Below, in pieces: positions 54,961 through 63,963 of a stretch of 64,000 nt of DNA. The stretch covers positions 122,525 to 186,524 of the forward strand of contig NZ_SDPU01000009.1 in NCBI RefSeq assembly GCF_004168035.1, in the 5' to 3' direction. Each line of letters begins with the position of its first letter. Position 1 is the stretch's first letter. The notes under the pieces were generated by a model. The model was not told the DNA's origin and did no database searches. It was given only the letters and a program-made list of their open reading frames with translations. This stretch comes from Nocardioides iriomotensis. GTDB lineage: Bacteria; Actinomycetota; Actinomycetes; Propionibacteriales; Nocardioidaceae. A program made the position numbers and the translations under genes.

Positions 54961-55470
54961 ATGAACGTTACGAGCATTGTCGTGCGACCCCTGGTCCACG
55001 CCGTCGCCGCCGGCCTGGTGGCCCTGATGGCCGTCGCCGGCCTGAGCGTGATGGCCGCCCCGGCCCACGCCAAGGGCGCGAGCAGCCGCGTGATGTCGAT
55101 GAGCAGCGAGACCTACGAAGCCAAGGTCCAGTACTTCATCAACAAGCGCCGCGCCGAGCACGGCCTGCCGAAGCTGGCCTTCGAGTCGTGCACCGACGGC
55201 ACCGCCGAGCGGTGGGCGCAGAAGCTGGCCGCCTCGAACGAGTTCTACCACCAGAGCATGGGCAACATCCTCGACCGCTGCCGCGCCTACTACGCGGGCG
55301 AGACCCTGGGCAAGGGCGCGATCAGCCCGCACCGCCTGGTCTACCTGTGGATGCACTCCCCGGCCCACCGCCACGTGCTGCTGAGCAAGTACGCCAAGCG
55401 GATCGGCGTCGGCGCCTACATGGACGGCAGCGGGTCCTGGGTGACCGCCGCCAACTTCACCAAGTTCTGA
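54961..55470 (+). CDS. Secreted CAP/SCP-like domain protein
   Basis: A 169-residue exported protein. The signal peptide (residues 1-37) has the core AVAAGLVALMAVAGLSVMAA and ends AHA. The rest resembles a CAP (SCP/PR-1, YkwD-like) domain: FINKRRAEHGLPKLAFESC near residue 60, AQKLAASNEFYHQSM with the helix histidine, GETLGKGA, and YLWMHSPAHRHVLLSKYAKR near residue 130. It is a minimal version of the fold. YkwD-like proteins are common in actinobacterial envelopes; their activity is unsettled. ATG 54961 has GGGAGGGG 8 bases upstream. Confidence 0.78.
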   Translation: MNVTSIVVRPLVHAVAAGLVALMAVAGLSVMAAPAHAKGASSRVMSMSSETYEAKVQYFINKRRAEHGLPKLAFESCTDGTAERWAQKLAASNEFYHQSMGNILDRCRAYYAGETLGKGAISPHRLVYLWMHSPAHRHVLLSKYAKRIGVGAYMDGSGSWVTAANFTKF

Positions 55471-55541
55471 GCAGCACCGGCGCCGAACCCCGACGCACCC
55501 GACGTCCGGCCTCGACGCACCCGGGGCACTCCCCGGACGTC

Positions 55542-55576
55542 GAAGAGCCGCCCTCGATCCACGAGGGCGGCTCTTC
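55542..55576 (+). terminator. Terminator after the CAP-like gene
   Basis: GAAGAGCCGCCCTC / GAGGGCGGCTCTTC is a perfect 14-base stem with a GATCCAC loop. A second inverted repeat (CGACGTCCGG ... CCGGACGTCG) surrounds the stretch before it. Confidence 0.75.
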
Positions 55577-55618
55577 CTGCGTTCCGGGGCCGGCCCTGCA
55601 GCGACGAGCCACAACGAC

Positions 55619-55655
55619 AGCGGAGCCGCCCCCGATCCACAGGGGCGGCTCCGCT
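55619..55655 (-). terminator. Terminator after the HTH gene
   Basis: AGCGGAGCCGCCCC / GGGGCGGCTCCGCT is a perfect 14-base stem, 28 bases beyond the stop of the minus-strand HTH gene. Its loop also contains GATCCAC and its arms resemble those of the neighbouring hairpin, so the two may be duplicates. Confidence 0.75.
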
Positions 55656-55682
55656 GAGTCCTGCTGAGTTGCGCGCGTGGCC

Positions 55683-55895
55683 TCAGCCGGTCTGGAAGAA
55701 GCTCTTCCTGAGGTACTCGTTGACGGCGTCCTCGGGGACGCGGAACGAGCGGCCGACGCGGACGGCGGGCAGCTCGCCCGAGTGGACCAGACGGTAGACC
55801 GTCATCTTGGACACGCGCATGACCGTCGCCACCTCGGCGACCGTCAGGAACTTCACCTCCGAGATGTCCCCGGAGGAGGGGGTTGAGGCCATCAT
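55683..55895 (-). CDS. Excisionase-type helix-turn-helix DNA-binding protein
   Basis: A 70-residue MerR/Xis-like winged-helix protein. The DNA-binding part is LTVAEVATVMRVSKMTVYRL followed by VHSGELPAVRVGRSFRVPED. It resembles mycobacterial Rv0500A, encoded next to bS22, and streptomycete proteins of the same block; it is a chromosomal regulator, not part of a phage. ATG 55895 or ATG 55892 can start it, with GAGAGAGCGG upstream. On the minus strand TAGGCT and TATTCT at about 55965-55975 may form its promoter. Confidence 0.85.
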   Translation of the reverse strand: MMASTPSSGDISEVKFLTVAEVATVMRVSKMTVYRLVHSGELPAVRVGRSFRVPEDAVNEYLRKSFFQTG

Positions 55896-56043
55896 GCACC
55901 GCTCTCTCGCAGCACATTCCGCCTCCGGCTTCCCCACCGGAGACCATGCGTATGTGCTTCTCGTGAGAATAGAGCCTAGTGTGACGAATGGGGAAGGGGT
56001 TGCCCTTTGTCCAGTTTTAACTTTGGACCCCGCGTGTCGCCTG

Positions 56044-56063
56044 GACCGGCCCTACGGCCGGTC
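56044..56063 (-). terminator. Terminator after acuC
   Basis: GACCGGCC-CTAC-GGCCGGTC forms an 8-base stem with a 4-base loop, followed by a smaller GGCC-TTAC-GGCC hairpin (56070-56081). Both lie within 50 bases of the acuC stop. Confidence 0.55.
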
Positions 56064-56092
56064 TCTCCGGCCTTACGGCCACGGTCGCCGAA

Positions 56093-57271
56093 TCAGGGCA
56101 GCGGATCAAGCCCGTTGAGCGGGAAGACCGCCTCCCGGGCGGCATTGATGGACCGGTCCAGCCAGGTCTCGGGGTCGTAGCCCTGGCTCCAGTCGCGGTA
56201 CGCCGGGGTGCGGCCGTCGGTCATCCGGAACGGCGCCGTACGGCCGAGGAGGGTCTGCACGTGCGCGCGCCACCCGTCGGGCGTCGGGGTCTGCGGGTCG
56301 AGCGGCTCGCCGGCGACGATGGCCAGCAGGTGCGCCCAGGCCCGGGGCACGACGTCGACGACGGCGTACCCGCCCCCGCCGGTCGCCACCCAGCGGCCGT
56401 CGCACACCTCGTGGGCCAGCTCGTGCAGCGCCAGGTAGCTGGCCCGCTGCCCGTCGACCGTGAGCATCAGGTGCGCGAGCGGGTCCTCGATGTGGGAGTC
56501 GCAGCCGTGCTGGGTGACCAGGACGTCGGGCTTGAACTCCCGCAGCAGCGGCGGCACGAACGCGTGGAAGCCCCGCAGCCAGCCGGCGTCCGACGTGCCG
56601 GGCGGCAGCGCCAGGTTGGCCGCCGAGCCCTCCGCGCCCGGGCCGCCGGTGTCCTTGGGGAAGCCGGTGCCGGGGAAGAGCATCTGGCCGGTCTCGTGCA
56701 GCGAGATCGTCAGCACGCGCGGGTCGTCGTAGAAGATCGCCTCCACGCCGTCGCCGTGGTGCACGTCGACGTCGACGTAGGCGATCCGCTCGGCGCCCTG
56801 GTCGAGCAGCCACTGGATGCCGACCGCCACGTCGTTGTAGACGCAGAAGCCGCTGGCCCGGTCCCTCAGCGCGTGGTGCAGTCCGCCCGAGATGTTGGCG
56901 GCGTGGGTGCGCTCGCCGGACCAGACCTGGCGACAGGCCTCGACGGTCGCGCCGACCACGTGCGCGGACGCCTCGTGCATGCCCACGAAGGCCGGGTTGT
57001 CGGTCGTGCCGAGACCGAACGTCTCGTCGATGTCGTAGGGGTCGGCCCCCACCCGGCGTACGGCGGCCATGAACTCGGGCGTGTGCACCAGCCCGACGAG
57101 CTCGTCGGAGGCCATCGGCGCCGGCACGGTCACGAGGGTCTTGTCGAGCAGCCCGAGCTCCTGCACGAGCCGCATCGTCAGGTCGACGCGGATCGGCGAC
57201 ATCGGGTGGGTCGGGCCGAAGTCGTACTGGGTGAGGCTGGGGTCGAACACCACGCACGCCGCACCGGTCAT
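56093..57271 (-). CDS. AcuC-like acetoin utilisation protein / class I deacetylase
   Basis: A 392-residue member of the histone deacetylase superfamily. The zinc site and charge relay are visible: SGGLHHALRDRASGFCVYND near residue 129 (HH pair), VDVDVHHGDGVEAIFYDDP near residue 166 (Asp/His ligands), QHGCDSHIEDPLAHL near residue 250 (third ligand Asp), and TGGGGYAVVDVVPRAW with the tyrosine. In Bacillus AcuC deacetylates acetyl-CoA synthetase. No acetoin genes are nearby, so the substrate is open. ATG 57271 follows TAGTGT at 7 bases, a leaderless arrangement. Confidence 0.88.
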   Translation of the reverse strand: MTGAACVVFDPSLTQYDFGPTHPMSPIRVDLTMRLVQELGLLDKTLVTVPAPMASDELVGLVHTPEFMAAVRRVGADPYDIDETFGLGTTDNPAFVGMHEASAHVVGATVEACRQVWSGERTHAANISGGLHHALRDRASGFCVYNDVAVGIQWLLDQGAERIAYVDVDVHHGDGVEAIFYDDPRVLTISLHETGQMLFPGTGFPKDTGGPGAEGSAANLALPPGTSDAGWLRGFHAFVPPLLREFKPDVLVTQHGCDSHIEDPLAHLMLTVDGQRASYLALHELAHEVCDGRWVATGGGGYAVVDVVPRAWAHLLAIVAGEPLDPQTPTPDGWRAHVQTLLGRTAPFRMTDGRTPAYRDWSQGYDPETWLDRSINAAREAVFPLNGLDPLP

Positions 57272-57293
57272 GTGACGGACACTACCGCCCGTC

Positions 57294-57932
57294 CTACTGT
57301 CCGGAGGCGGCCACTCGGATGCCGAGCCCGACCAGGACGGTGCCGCTCACGGCCTCGATCCGGCGGCGCACCGCCGGGGTGCGGAACCACGCACCCGCGC
57401 GGGCGACCCCGGCCGCGAGCGCCAGGTAGAAAAGCGTCTCGATCGCGACCTGCACGAGCGCGAGCCACGCCGTGGTCGCGAACAGCGGGCGGTCGGCCGG
57501 CACGAACTGCGGGTAGAAGGCGAGCATGAACACGGCCGCCTTGGGGTTGGCCAGCTGCACGACGACGCCCTCGCCGAACGCCTTCCACCAGCCGGTCCCG
57601 TCCGGCTCGTGCGCCGCCGCGGGCGCCGGCCCGGCGCCACGCTCGCGCCAGGCGGTGCGCCAGGCCTTCACGCCGAGCCAGAGCAGCACGCCGGCGCCGA
57701 CGACCTTCAGCACGAGGTACGCCGCCTCCGACGCGGCCACCAGCGCGGCGAACCCGGCCGCCGCGGCGAGCGCCCAGAGGTACAGGCCGAGCTCGAGCCC
57801 GAGCACGGTGCCGGTCGCGCTGCGGAAGCCGCGCAGGGCGCCGCGTCGCAGGATCAGCGCCATCGCCGGACCGGGCGAGGCGGAGATCAGCAGCACGGCC
57901 ACCACGAAGGTGAGCACCGACGACAGGTCCAC
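57294..57932 (-). CDS. LysE/RhtB family amino acid exporter
   Basis: A 212-residue membrane protein with six hydrophobic segments. The family motif VLLISASPGPAMALILRRGA near residue 14 and GLELGLYLWALAAAAGFAAL are present, then NPKAAVFMLAFYPQFV near residue 133. Family members export amino acids or related compounds. It lies directly upstream of the divergent trpS leader; whether it exports an aromatic compound is not shown by the sequence. GTG 57932 matches the family N-terminus. Confidence 0.85.
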   Translation of the reverse strand: MDLSSVLTFVVAVLLISASPGPAMALILRRGALRGFRSATGTVLGLELGLYLWALAAAAGFAALVAASEAAYLVLKVVGAGVLLWLGVKAWRTAWRERGAGPAPAAAHEPDGTGWWKAFGEGVVVQLANPKAAVFMLAFYPQFVPADRPLFATTAWLALVQVAIETLFYLALAAGVARAGAWFRTPAVRRRIEAVSGTVLVGLGIRVAASGQ

Positions 57933-57992
57933 GCGACGACGGTCGCACAACGGCCGCTGCCGCGCACCCGGGTTTCGCCGTACACTCGACGC

Positions 57993-58031
57993 GTGCTGAC
58001 GACCCGCAACCTCTGGTGGCCCGCCTCCTAG
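57993..58031 (+). CDS. trpS leader peptide with tandem Trp codons
   Basis: Reading GTG 57993 gives MLTTRNLWWPAS and TAG at 58029. Two adjacent Trp codons in a 12-residue peptide, 115 bases before a tryptophanyl-tRNA synthetase gene, are the hallmark of ribosome-mediated attenuation. TACACT (57981-57986) lies six bases before the GTG, so the leader itself is a leaderless transcript. The end of the peptide pairs with itself (CCGCC-TCCTA-GGCGG, 58021-58035), a likely antiterminator/pause arm. Confidence 0.82.
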   Translation: MLTTRNLWWPAS

Positions 58032-58063
58032 GCGGACCCTCCAGCGCGCTCCCAGCACTGACC

Positions 58064-58085
58064 ACGGCCGCCTTCGGGCGGCCGT
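58064..58085 (+). terminator. trpS attenuator hairpin
   Basis: ACGGCCGCC-TTCG-GGCGGCCGT, a perfect 9-base stem with a stable TTCG tetraloop, between the leader peptide and trpS. Ribosomes stalled at the Trp codons would favour an alternative fold. There is no T-run, only GTTCC. Confidence 0.7.
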
Positions 58086-58146
58086 TCCGCGTTCCGGCGC
58101 GGGTCCCCCTCGAAGGCGAGCACCCACTCACCCCAGGAGGACGACG

Positions 58147-59148
58147 ATGAACGACACCCGGCTCAGCCTGCTCACGCCGAGCGGCCACCTCACCCTCGGC
58201 AACTACCTCGGCGCGCTGCGCCCGATGGCGGCGGCGCAGGACGCCGCGACCTGCTTCTACGGCATCTCGGACCTGCACGCGATGACGACCACCCACGACC
58301 CGGCGAGGCTGCGCGCGCTCACCGGCGAGTTCCGGACGCTCGTGCTCGCCGCGGGGATCGACCCGGGGCGGGCGACGGTCTTCCAGCAGAGCCGGGTGCC
58401 GGCCCACACCGAGCTGGCGTACCTGCTCGAGTGCACGACGTACGTGGGCGAGCTGAACCGGATGATCCAGTTCAAGGAAAAGCGACGGACGGCCGGCGGT
58501 GTCATCAGCGGGACCCGGACGTCTCTCTACACGTACCCGGTCCTGATGGCGGCGGACATCCTGCTGTACCGGCCGACACACGTGCCGGTCGGTGACGACC
58601 AGCGCCAGCACGTCGAGCTCGCCCGCGACGTGGCGCAGCGGTTCAACCTCGCCTACGGGCCGGTGTTCACCGTCCCGGAGATCACGGTGCCGCCGGTCGG
58701 TGCCCGGCTGATGGACCTCGCCGACCCCGCGCGGAAGATGAGCAAGTCGGCCGAGGCGGACGCCGCCGGGGTGGTCCGCCTGCTCGACGACCCGGACCTG
58801 GTCCGCCGCAAGATCGCCCGGGCCGTCACCGACTCCGACACCGGTCCCGCGGCGGTGCGGTTCGACCGGACGGCGAAACCAGGCGTCAGCAACCTGCTGG
58901 AGCTGGTCGCGGCCTGCACCGGGACGACGGTCGAGGACGCCGCCGAGGGAGTGCCGACCTACGGCGCGCTGAAGAAGGTGGCGACCGACGCAGTGCTGGC
59001 GGTGCTGGAGCCGTTGCAGCGGCGGTACGCCGAGCTCGCCGCCGACCCGGGGCAGGTCGAGGAGGTGTTCGAGGCGGGGTCGGCGCGCTGCCGCGAGGTG
59101 ACGGCGCCGGTGCTGGCGGCAGCGCGCGCCGCCATCGGGTTGAGCTGA
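58147..59148 (+). CDS. trpS: Tryptophanyl-tRNA synthetase, auxiliary (TrpRS1) type
   Basis: A class I synthetase of 333 residues that charges tRNA-Trp. The HIGH-like motif is HLTLGN in TPSGHLTLGNYLGAL (residues 10-24), the KMSKS motif is in DPARKMSKSAEADA near residue 196. The usual GIQPSG reads LLTPSG, so the glutamine that contacts tryptophan in bacillus-type enzymes is threonine here. Streptomyces coelicolor has an attenuated auxiliary TrpRS1 in the same gene neighbourhood that gives indolmycin resistance, and this gene is probably its counterpart. ATG 58147 has CAGGAGGA upstream. A second trpS would be expected elsewhere in the genome. Confidence 0.88.
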   Translation: MNDTRLSLLTPSGHLTLGNYLGALRPMAAAQDAATCFYGISDLHAMTTTHDPARLRALTGEFRTLVLAAGIDPGRATVFQQSRVPAHTELAYLLECTTYVGELNRMIQFKEKRRTAGGVISGTRTSLYTYPVLMAADILLYRPTHVPVGDDQRQHVELARDVAQRFNLAYGPVFTVPEITVPPVGARLMDLADPARKMSKSAEADAAGVVRLLDDPDLVRRKIARAVTDSDTGPAAVRFDRTAKPGVSNLLELVAACTGTTVEDAAEGVPTYGALKKVATDAVLAVLEPLQRRYAELAADPGQVEEVFEAGSARCREVTAPVLAAARAAIGLS

Positions 59149-59160
59149 GGACGCGCCCTC

Positions 59161-59964
59161 TCAGTCGAGACCTTCGGCGAGGGCGCGGGAGCGGTCGCGG
59201 GCGGCCTCGATCGCGCTGAGGAAGGCCGCGCGCACCTTGTGGTCCTCGAGCTCGCGCACGGCCGCGGCGGTCGTCCCGCCCGGAGACGTGACCCGCTCGC
59301 GCAGCACGGTCGGGTGCTCCCCGGTCTCGCGCAGCAGCTTCGCGGAGCCGACCACGGTCTGCAGGACGAGCTCGGACGCGGTGCCGCGGGGCAGGCCGAG
59401 GTGGACGCCGGCCTCGATCATCGACTCGACGACGAAGAAGAGGTACGCCGGGCCGGAGCCGCTGATCGCGGTGACGGCGTCCTGCTGCCGCTCGGGCACG
59501 CGCAGCACCCGCCCGGTCGAGGCCATCAGGCTCTCGGCCTCCTGCAGGTGCGACTCGTCGCAGTGCGAGCCGCGGGAGATCGCCGCCATCCCCTCGTCGA
59601 CCAGCGCGGGCGTGTTGGGCATGACGCGGACGACCGCGACGCCCTCGGGCAGCCGCGACTCGATGAACGACGTGGTGATGCCCGCCGCCAGCGACACGAC
59701 GAGCTGTCCGGGCCGCAGGTGCGGCGCGATCTCGGTGAGCACGTCGTGCATGTCCTGCGGCTTGACGACGAGCGCGACGGTGTCGGCCTTGTCGGCCGCC
59801 TCGACGTTGCTCACCACGGTGACGCCGTACCGCTCGGTGAGCTCGATCGCGCGCTCGCGCCGCTTCTCGCCGACGAGGAGGTCGTCGACGCGCCGGCCCG
59901 CGCGGAGGAGCCCGGAGAGCAGGGTCTCCCCCATCACGCCGGCTCCGATGATCGCGACGGTCAT
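59161..59964 (-). CDS. proC: Pyrroline-5-carboxylate reductase
   Basis: ProC, 267 residues, makes proline from pyrroline-5-carboxylate with NAD(P)H. The Rossmann motif VAIIGAGVMGETLLSGLL is at residues 3-20. VMPNTPALVDEGMAAIS (near residue 115) and SGSGPAYLFFVVESMIEAGV (near residue 165) are diagnostic. SPGGTTAAAVRELED near the end is the catalytic helix region. It lies 27 bases downstream of proline dehydrogenase on the same strand and converges on trpS with a 12-base gap. Confidence 0.94.
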   Translation of the reverse strand: MTVAIIGAGVMGETLLSGLLRAGRRVDDLLVGEKRRERAIELTERYGVTVVSNVEAADKADTVALVVKPQDMHDVLTEIAPHLRPGQLVVSLAAGITTSFIESRLPEGVAVVRVMPNTPALVDEGMAAISRGSHCDESHLQEAESLMASTGRVLRVPERQQDAVTAISGSGPAYLFFVVESMIEAGVHLGLPRGTASELVLQTVVGSAKLLRETGEHPTVLRERVTSPGGTTAAAVRELEDHKVRAAFLSAIEAARDRSRALAEGLD

Positions 59965-59991
59965 GGGGAGACCCCCTGTGCTGTCTGGTGG

Positions 59992-60921
59992 TTACTTCTT
60001 GGACACGAGCGAGTGCAGGAAGAATGTCAGGTTGCTCGGACGCTCGGCGAGACGTCTCATGAGGTAGCCGTACCACTCCTGGCCGTAGGGCAGGTAGACG
60101 CGCATCTTCTCGCCGGCCTCGGCCAGGCGGCGCTGCTCGTCGGGGCGGATGCCGTAGAGCATCTGGTACTCGTAGCTGCCCTGCGCGCGGCCGTTGCGGG
60201 TGGCGAGCGCGCCGGCGATGTCGATCATCCGCGGGTCGTGCGACGCGATCATCGGGTAGCCCTGGCCGGCCATCAGGACCTTCAGCGCCCGGACGTAGGC
60301 CTTGTCGACCTCGTGCTTGTCCTGGAACGCCACGGACTCGGGCTCGTTGTAGGCGCCCTTGCACAGCCGCACCCGCGAGCCTTCGTAGGCGAGGTCGCGG
60401 CAGTCCGCCTCGGTGCGGTGCAGGTAGGCCTGCAGCACGGCACCGGTCTCGGGGAAGTCCTTGCGCAGCTCGCGCAGGATGCCGAGCGTGGAGTCGGTGG
60501 TGGTGTGGTCCTCCATGTCGAGGGTCACCGTCGTGCCGGCGTTGCGCGCGGCCTGGCAGATGCTGCGGGCGTTGTCGAGCGCGACCTTCTCACCCTGGTC
60601 GGGGAGCGCCTGCCCCACGGCCGACAGCTTCACCGACACCTCGGCGTTGCGGGAGAGGCCGTTCTCGGTCAGCGAGCGGAGCAGGTCGAGGTACGCCGCC
60701 ACGGTGGCGTCGGCCTGCTCGCGGTCGAAGGTGTCCTCGCCGAGGAAGTCGAGCGTGACGTGGAGACCGGACTCGATGAGCTCACGCGTGGCGTCGACCG
60801 CGGACTCGGTGGACTCACCGGGCACGTAGCGGTGGACGATGCCGCTGGACACGGGCATCGCGGTGACGGCCTTCTTGACCTTGTCGCTGCGCGCGAGCAT
60901 CAGCAGGGGCTGACGAAGCAA
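59992..60921 (-). CDS. Proline dehydrogenase
   Basis: A monofunctional, FAD-dependent ProDH (PutB/FadM-like) of 309 residues that oxidises proline to pyrroline-5-carboxylate and passes electrons to the quinone pool. Barrel signatures include TLDFLGEDT near residue 55, VSVKLSAVGQALPDQG near residue 98, DMEDHTTTDSTL near residue 135, VRLCKGAYNEPESVAF near residue 182, and MLYGIRPDEQRRLAEAG near residue 254. The start is TTG 60921, with GGGAGGA upstream. No P5C dehydrogenase gene is next to it. Confidence 0.9.
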   Translation of the reverse strand: MLRQPLLMLARSDKVKKAVTAMPVSSGIVHRYVPGESTESAVDATRELIESGLHVTLDFLGEDTFDREQADATVAAYLDLLRSLTENGLSRNAEVSVKLSAVGQALPDQGEKVALDNARSICQAARNAGTTVTLDMEDHTTTDSTLGILRELRKDFPETGAVLQAYLHRTEADCRDLAYEGSRVRLCKGAYNEPESVAFQDKHEVDKAYVRALKVLMAGQGYPMIASHDPRMIDIAGALATRNGRAQGSYEYQMLYGIRPDEQRRLAEAGEKMRVYLPYGQEWYGYLMRRLAERPSNLTFFLHSLVSKK

Positions 60922-61036
60922 CTTCGGTTCCTCCCGGAGGTGGCGTCGACCGGCGCCGTTGCCGATCGTTCGTCAGGGTACGCGCCCGTCCGTTCGGAGA
61001 GTTCCGGGGGCGACGGCGGCTCCGTACGGTGACCGG

Positions 61037-62332
61037 GTGACCCCGTCGTCGGAGCAGTGGAGCGCGCCCTCCGGCCTGCTCGAGCGCGCCCGGCAGCTCC
61101 ACGCCGCGCACGACGAGTTCCTGGCGACCGGGCGCACCACGTCCGGCGTACGACCGCTGGTGGAGCAGTCCTGGCGGCGCGCGCTGGAGGGCGGTCACGA
61201 CCCCGAGGCCGGCAGCGCGCCCGTGCCGCTCGTGGACGACGCGCTGCGCCGGCACCGCGACGCCCACCCGCTCGCGCCGATGATGCCGGTGATCCGGCGG
61301 CTGCTCGTCGAGGACGCGACCGACACCGGGCTGCTCGTCGGGGTCAGCGACGCGGCGGGGCACCTGCTGTGGGTCGAGGGCCAGCAGCGGCTGCGGTCGG
61401 CGGCCGAGTCGATCCACTTCGTGGAGGGCTCGCTGTGGTCGGAGTCGGCGGCCGGGACCAACGCCCCCGGTACGTCGCTCGCGCTCGACCAGCCGGTGCA
61501 GATCTTCGCCGCCGAGCACCTGTCCCGGCAGGTCACGGGCTGGAGCTGCACGGCCGCGCCGATCCACGACCCCGACACCGGCGCGGTCCTCGGTGCCCTC
61601 GACGTGACCGGTGGCGACGACGTCGCCGCGCCCCGCACGCTGTCGATCGTCCGGGCGACCGTCGCCGCCGTGGAGAGCCAGCTGCGCGTGCACCGCCTGA
61701 TGACACCGGCCGGCGCCGTCCTCGCCACCGGCCACGACACCGCCGTGCCGACCCTGCGGGTGCTCGGCGGCGGCGCCGGCGTGCTGGAGACGCCGCGCGG
61801 ACCGGTCCGGCTGAGCCTGCGGCACACCGAGCTGCTGCTCCTGCTTGCCGCCCACCCGCACGGCCTGACCGGCGAGCAGCTCGCCGTCGCCCTCGACGAG
61901 CACGACCTGGCGCCGGTCACCGTCCGCGCCGAGATGTCCCGGCTGCGCGGCGTGCTCGACCCGCTCCGGCTTTTGGCCCGGCCGTACCGCCTCGACGCCC
62001 CGCTGCGCACCGACGCCGACCACGTGAAGGAGCTGCTCACCCGCGGCATGGTCGGTTCGGCCGTGGCGGCGTACCGGGGGCCCCTCCTCCCCGCCTCCGA
62101 CTCGCCCGGCGTCGCCCGGCTCCGCGACGGGCTGCACGAGGACCTGCGCGCCGCGGTGCTGGGCAGCCGCGACCCCGACGCGCTGCTGCGTTTCGGCGAC
62201 ACCGAGCACGGCCGCGACGACTGGCACGTCTGGCAGGCGGCGGCCGGCCTCGTCGACCCGATGTCGTCGCGCTGGCCGGGCGTCCAGGCACACCTGGACG
62301 CGCTGGAGCGGGAGCTGGGCCGCCCGCACTGA
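61037..62332 (+). CDS. GAF-domain transcriptional regulator (AcoR-like N-terminus, winged-helix C-terminus)
   Basis: A 431-residue regulator. The N-terminal part resembles AcoR-type sensors: VRPLVEQSWRRALEGGHDPE near residue 38, and a GAF domain (about 80-225) with FVEGSLWSESAAGTNAPGT and VTGWSCTAAPIHDPDTGAVL. The AAA+ ATPase module of sigma-54 activators is absent, which is sensible because actinobacteria lack sigma-54. The C-terminal third has LSLRHTELLLLLAAHPHGLT and VRAEMSRLRGVLDPL, a winged-helix pattern. GTG 61037 follows TACGGT by six bases, a leaderless start. The aldehyde dehydrogenase gene directly downstream is the probable target. Confidence 0.8.
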   Translation: MTPSSEQWSAPSGLLERARQLHAAHDEFLATGRTTSGVRPLVEQSWRRALEGGHDPEAGSAPVPLVDDALRRHRDAHPLAPMMPVIRRLLVEDATDTGLLVGVSDAAGHLLWVEGQQRLRSAAESIHFVEGSLWSESAAGTNAPGTSLALDQPVQIFAAEHLSRQVTGWSCTAAPIHDPDTGAVLGALDVTGGDDVAAPRTLSIVRATVAAVESQLRVHRLMTPAGAVLATGHDTAVPTLRVLGGGAGVLETPRGPVRLSLRHTELLLLLAAHPHGLTGEQLAVALDEHDLAPVTVRAEMSRLRGVLDPLRLLARPYRLDAPLRTDADHVKELLTRGMVGSAVAAYRGPLLPASDSPGVARLRDGLHEDLRAAVLGSRDPDALLRFGDTEHGRDDWHVWQAAAGLVDPMSSRWPGVQAHLDALERELGRPH

Positions 62333-62345
62333 GCCCGCGGCCGGC

Positions 62346-62366
62346 GCAACGTTGCTGCAACGTGGC
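62346..62366. promoter_or_regulatory. Tandem operator before the aldehyde dehydrogenase
   Basis: GCAACGTTGC (a perfect 10-base palindrome) and GCAACGTGGC repeat with an 11-base period, about one helical turn. TACCGT (62373-62378) just downstream is a candidate -10. The site overlaps the expected -35, about 65 bases before the ATG. Confidence 0.55.
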
Positions 62367-62428
62367 TGTGCCTACCGTCACACCCGACCCGAGCAGAGCG
62401 CCGGGACGTGAGTGAGTTGGAGTGACCC

Positions 62429-63952
<1,524 letters not shown>

Positions 63953-63963
63953 CGGGTACGACG

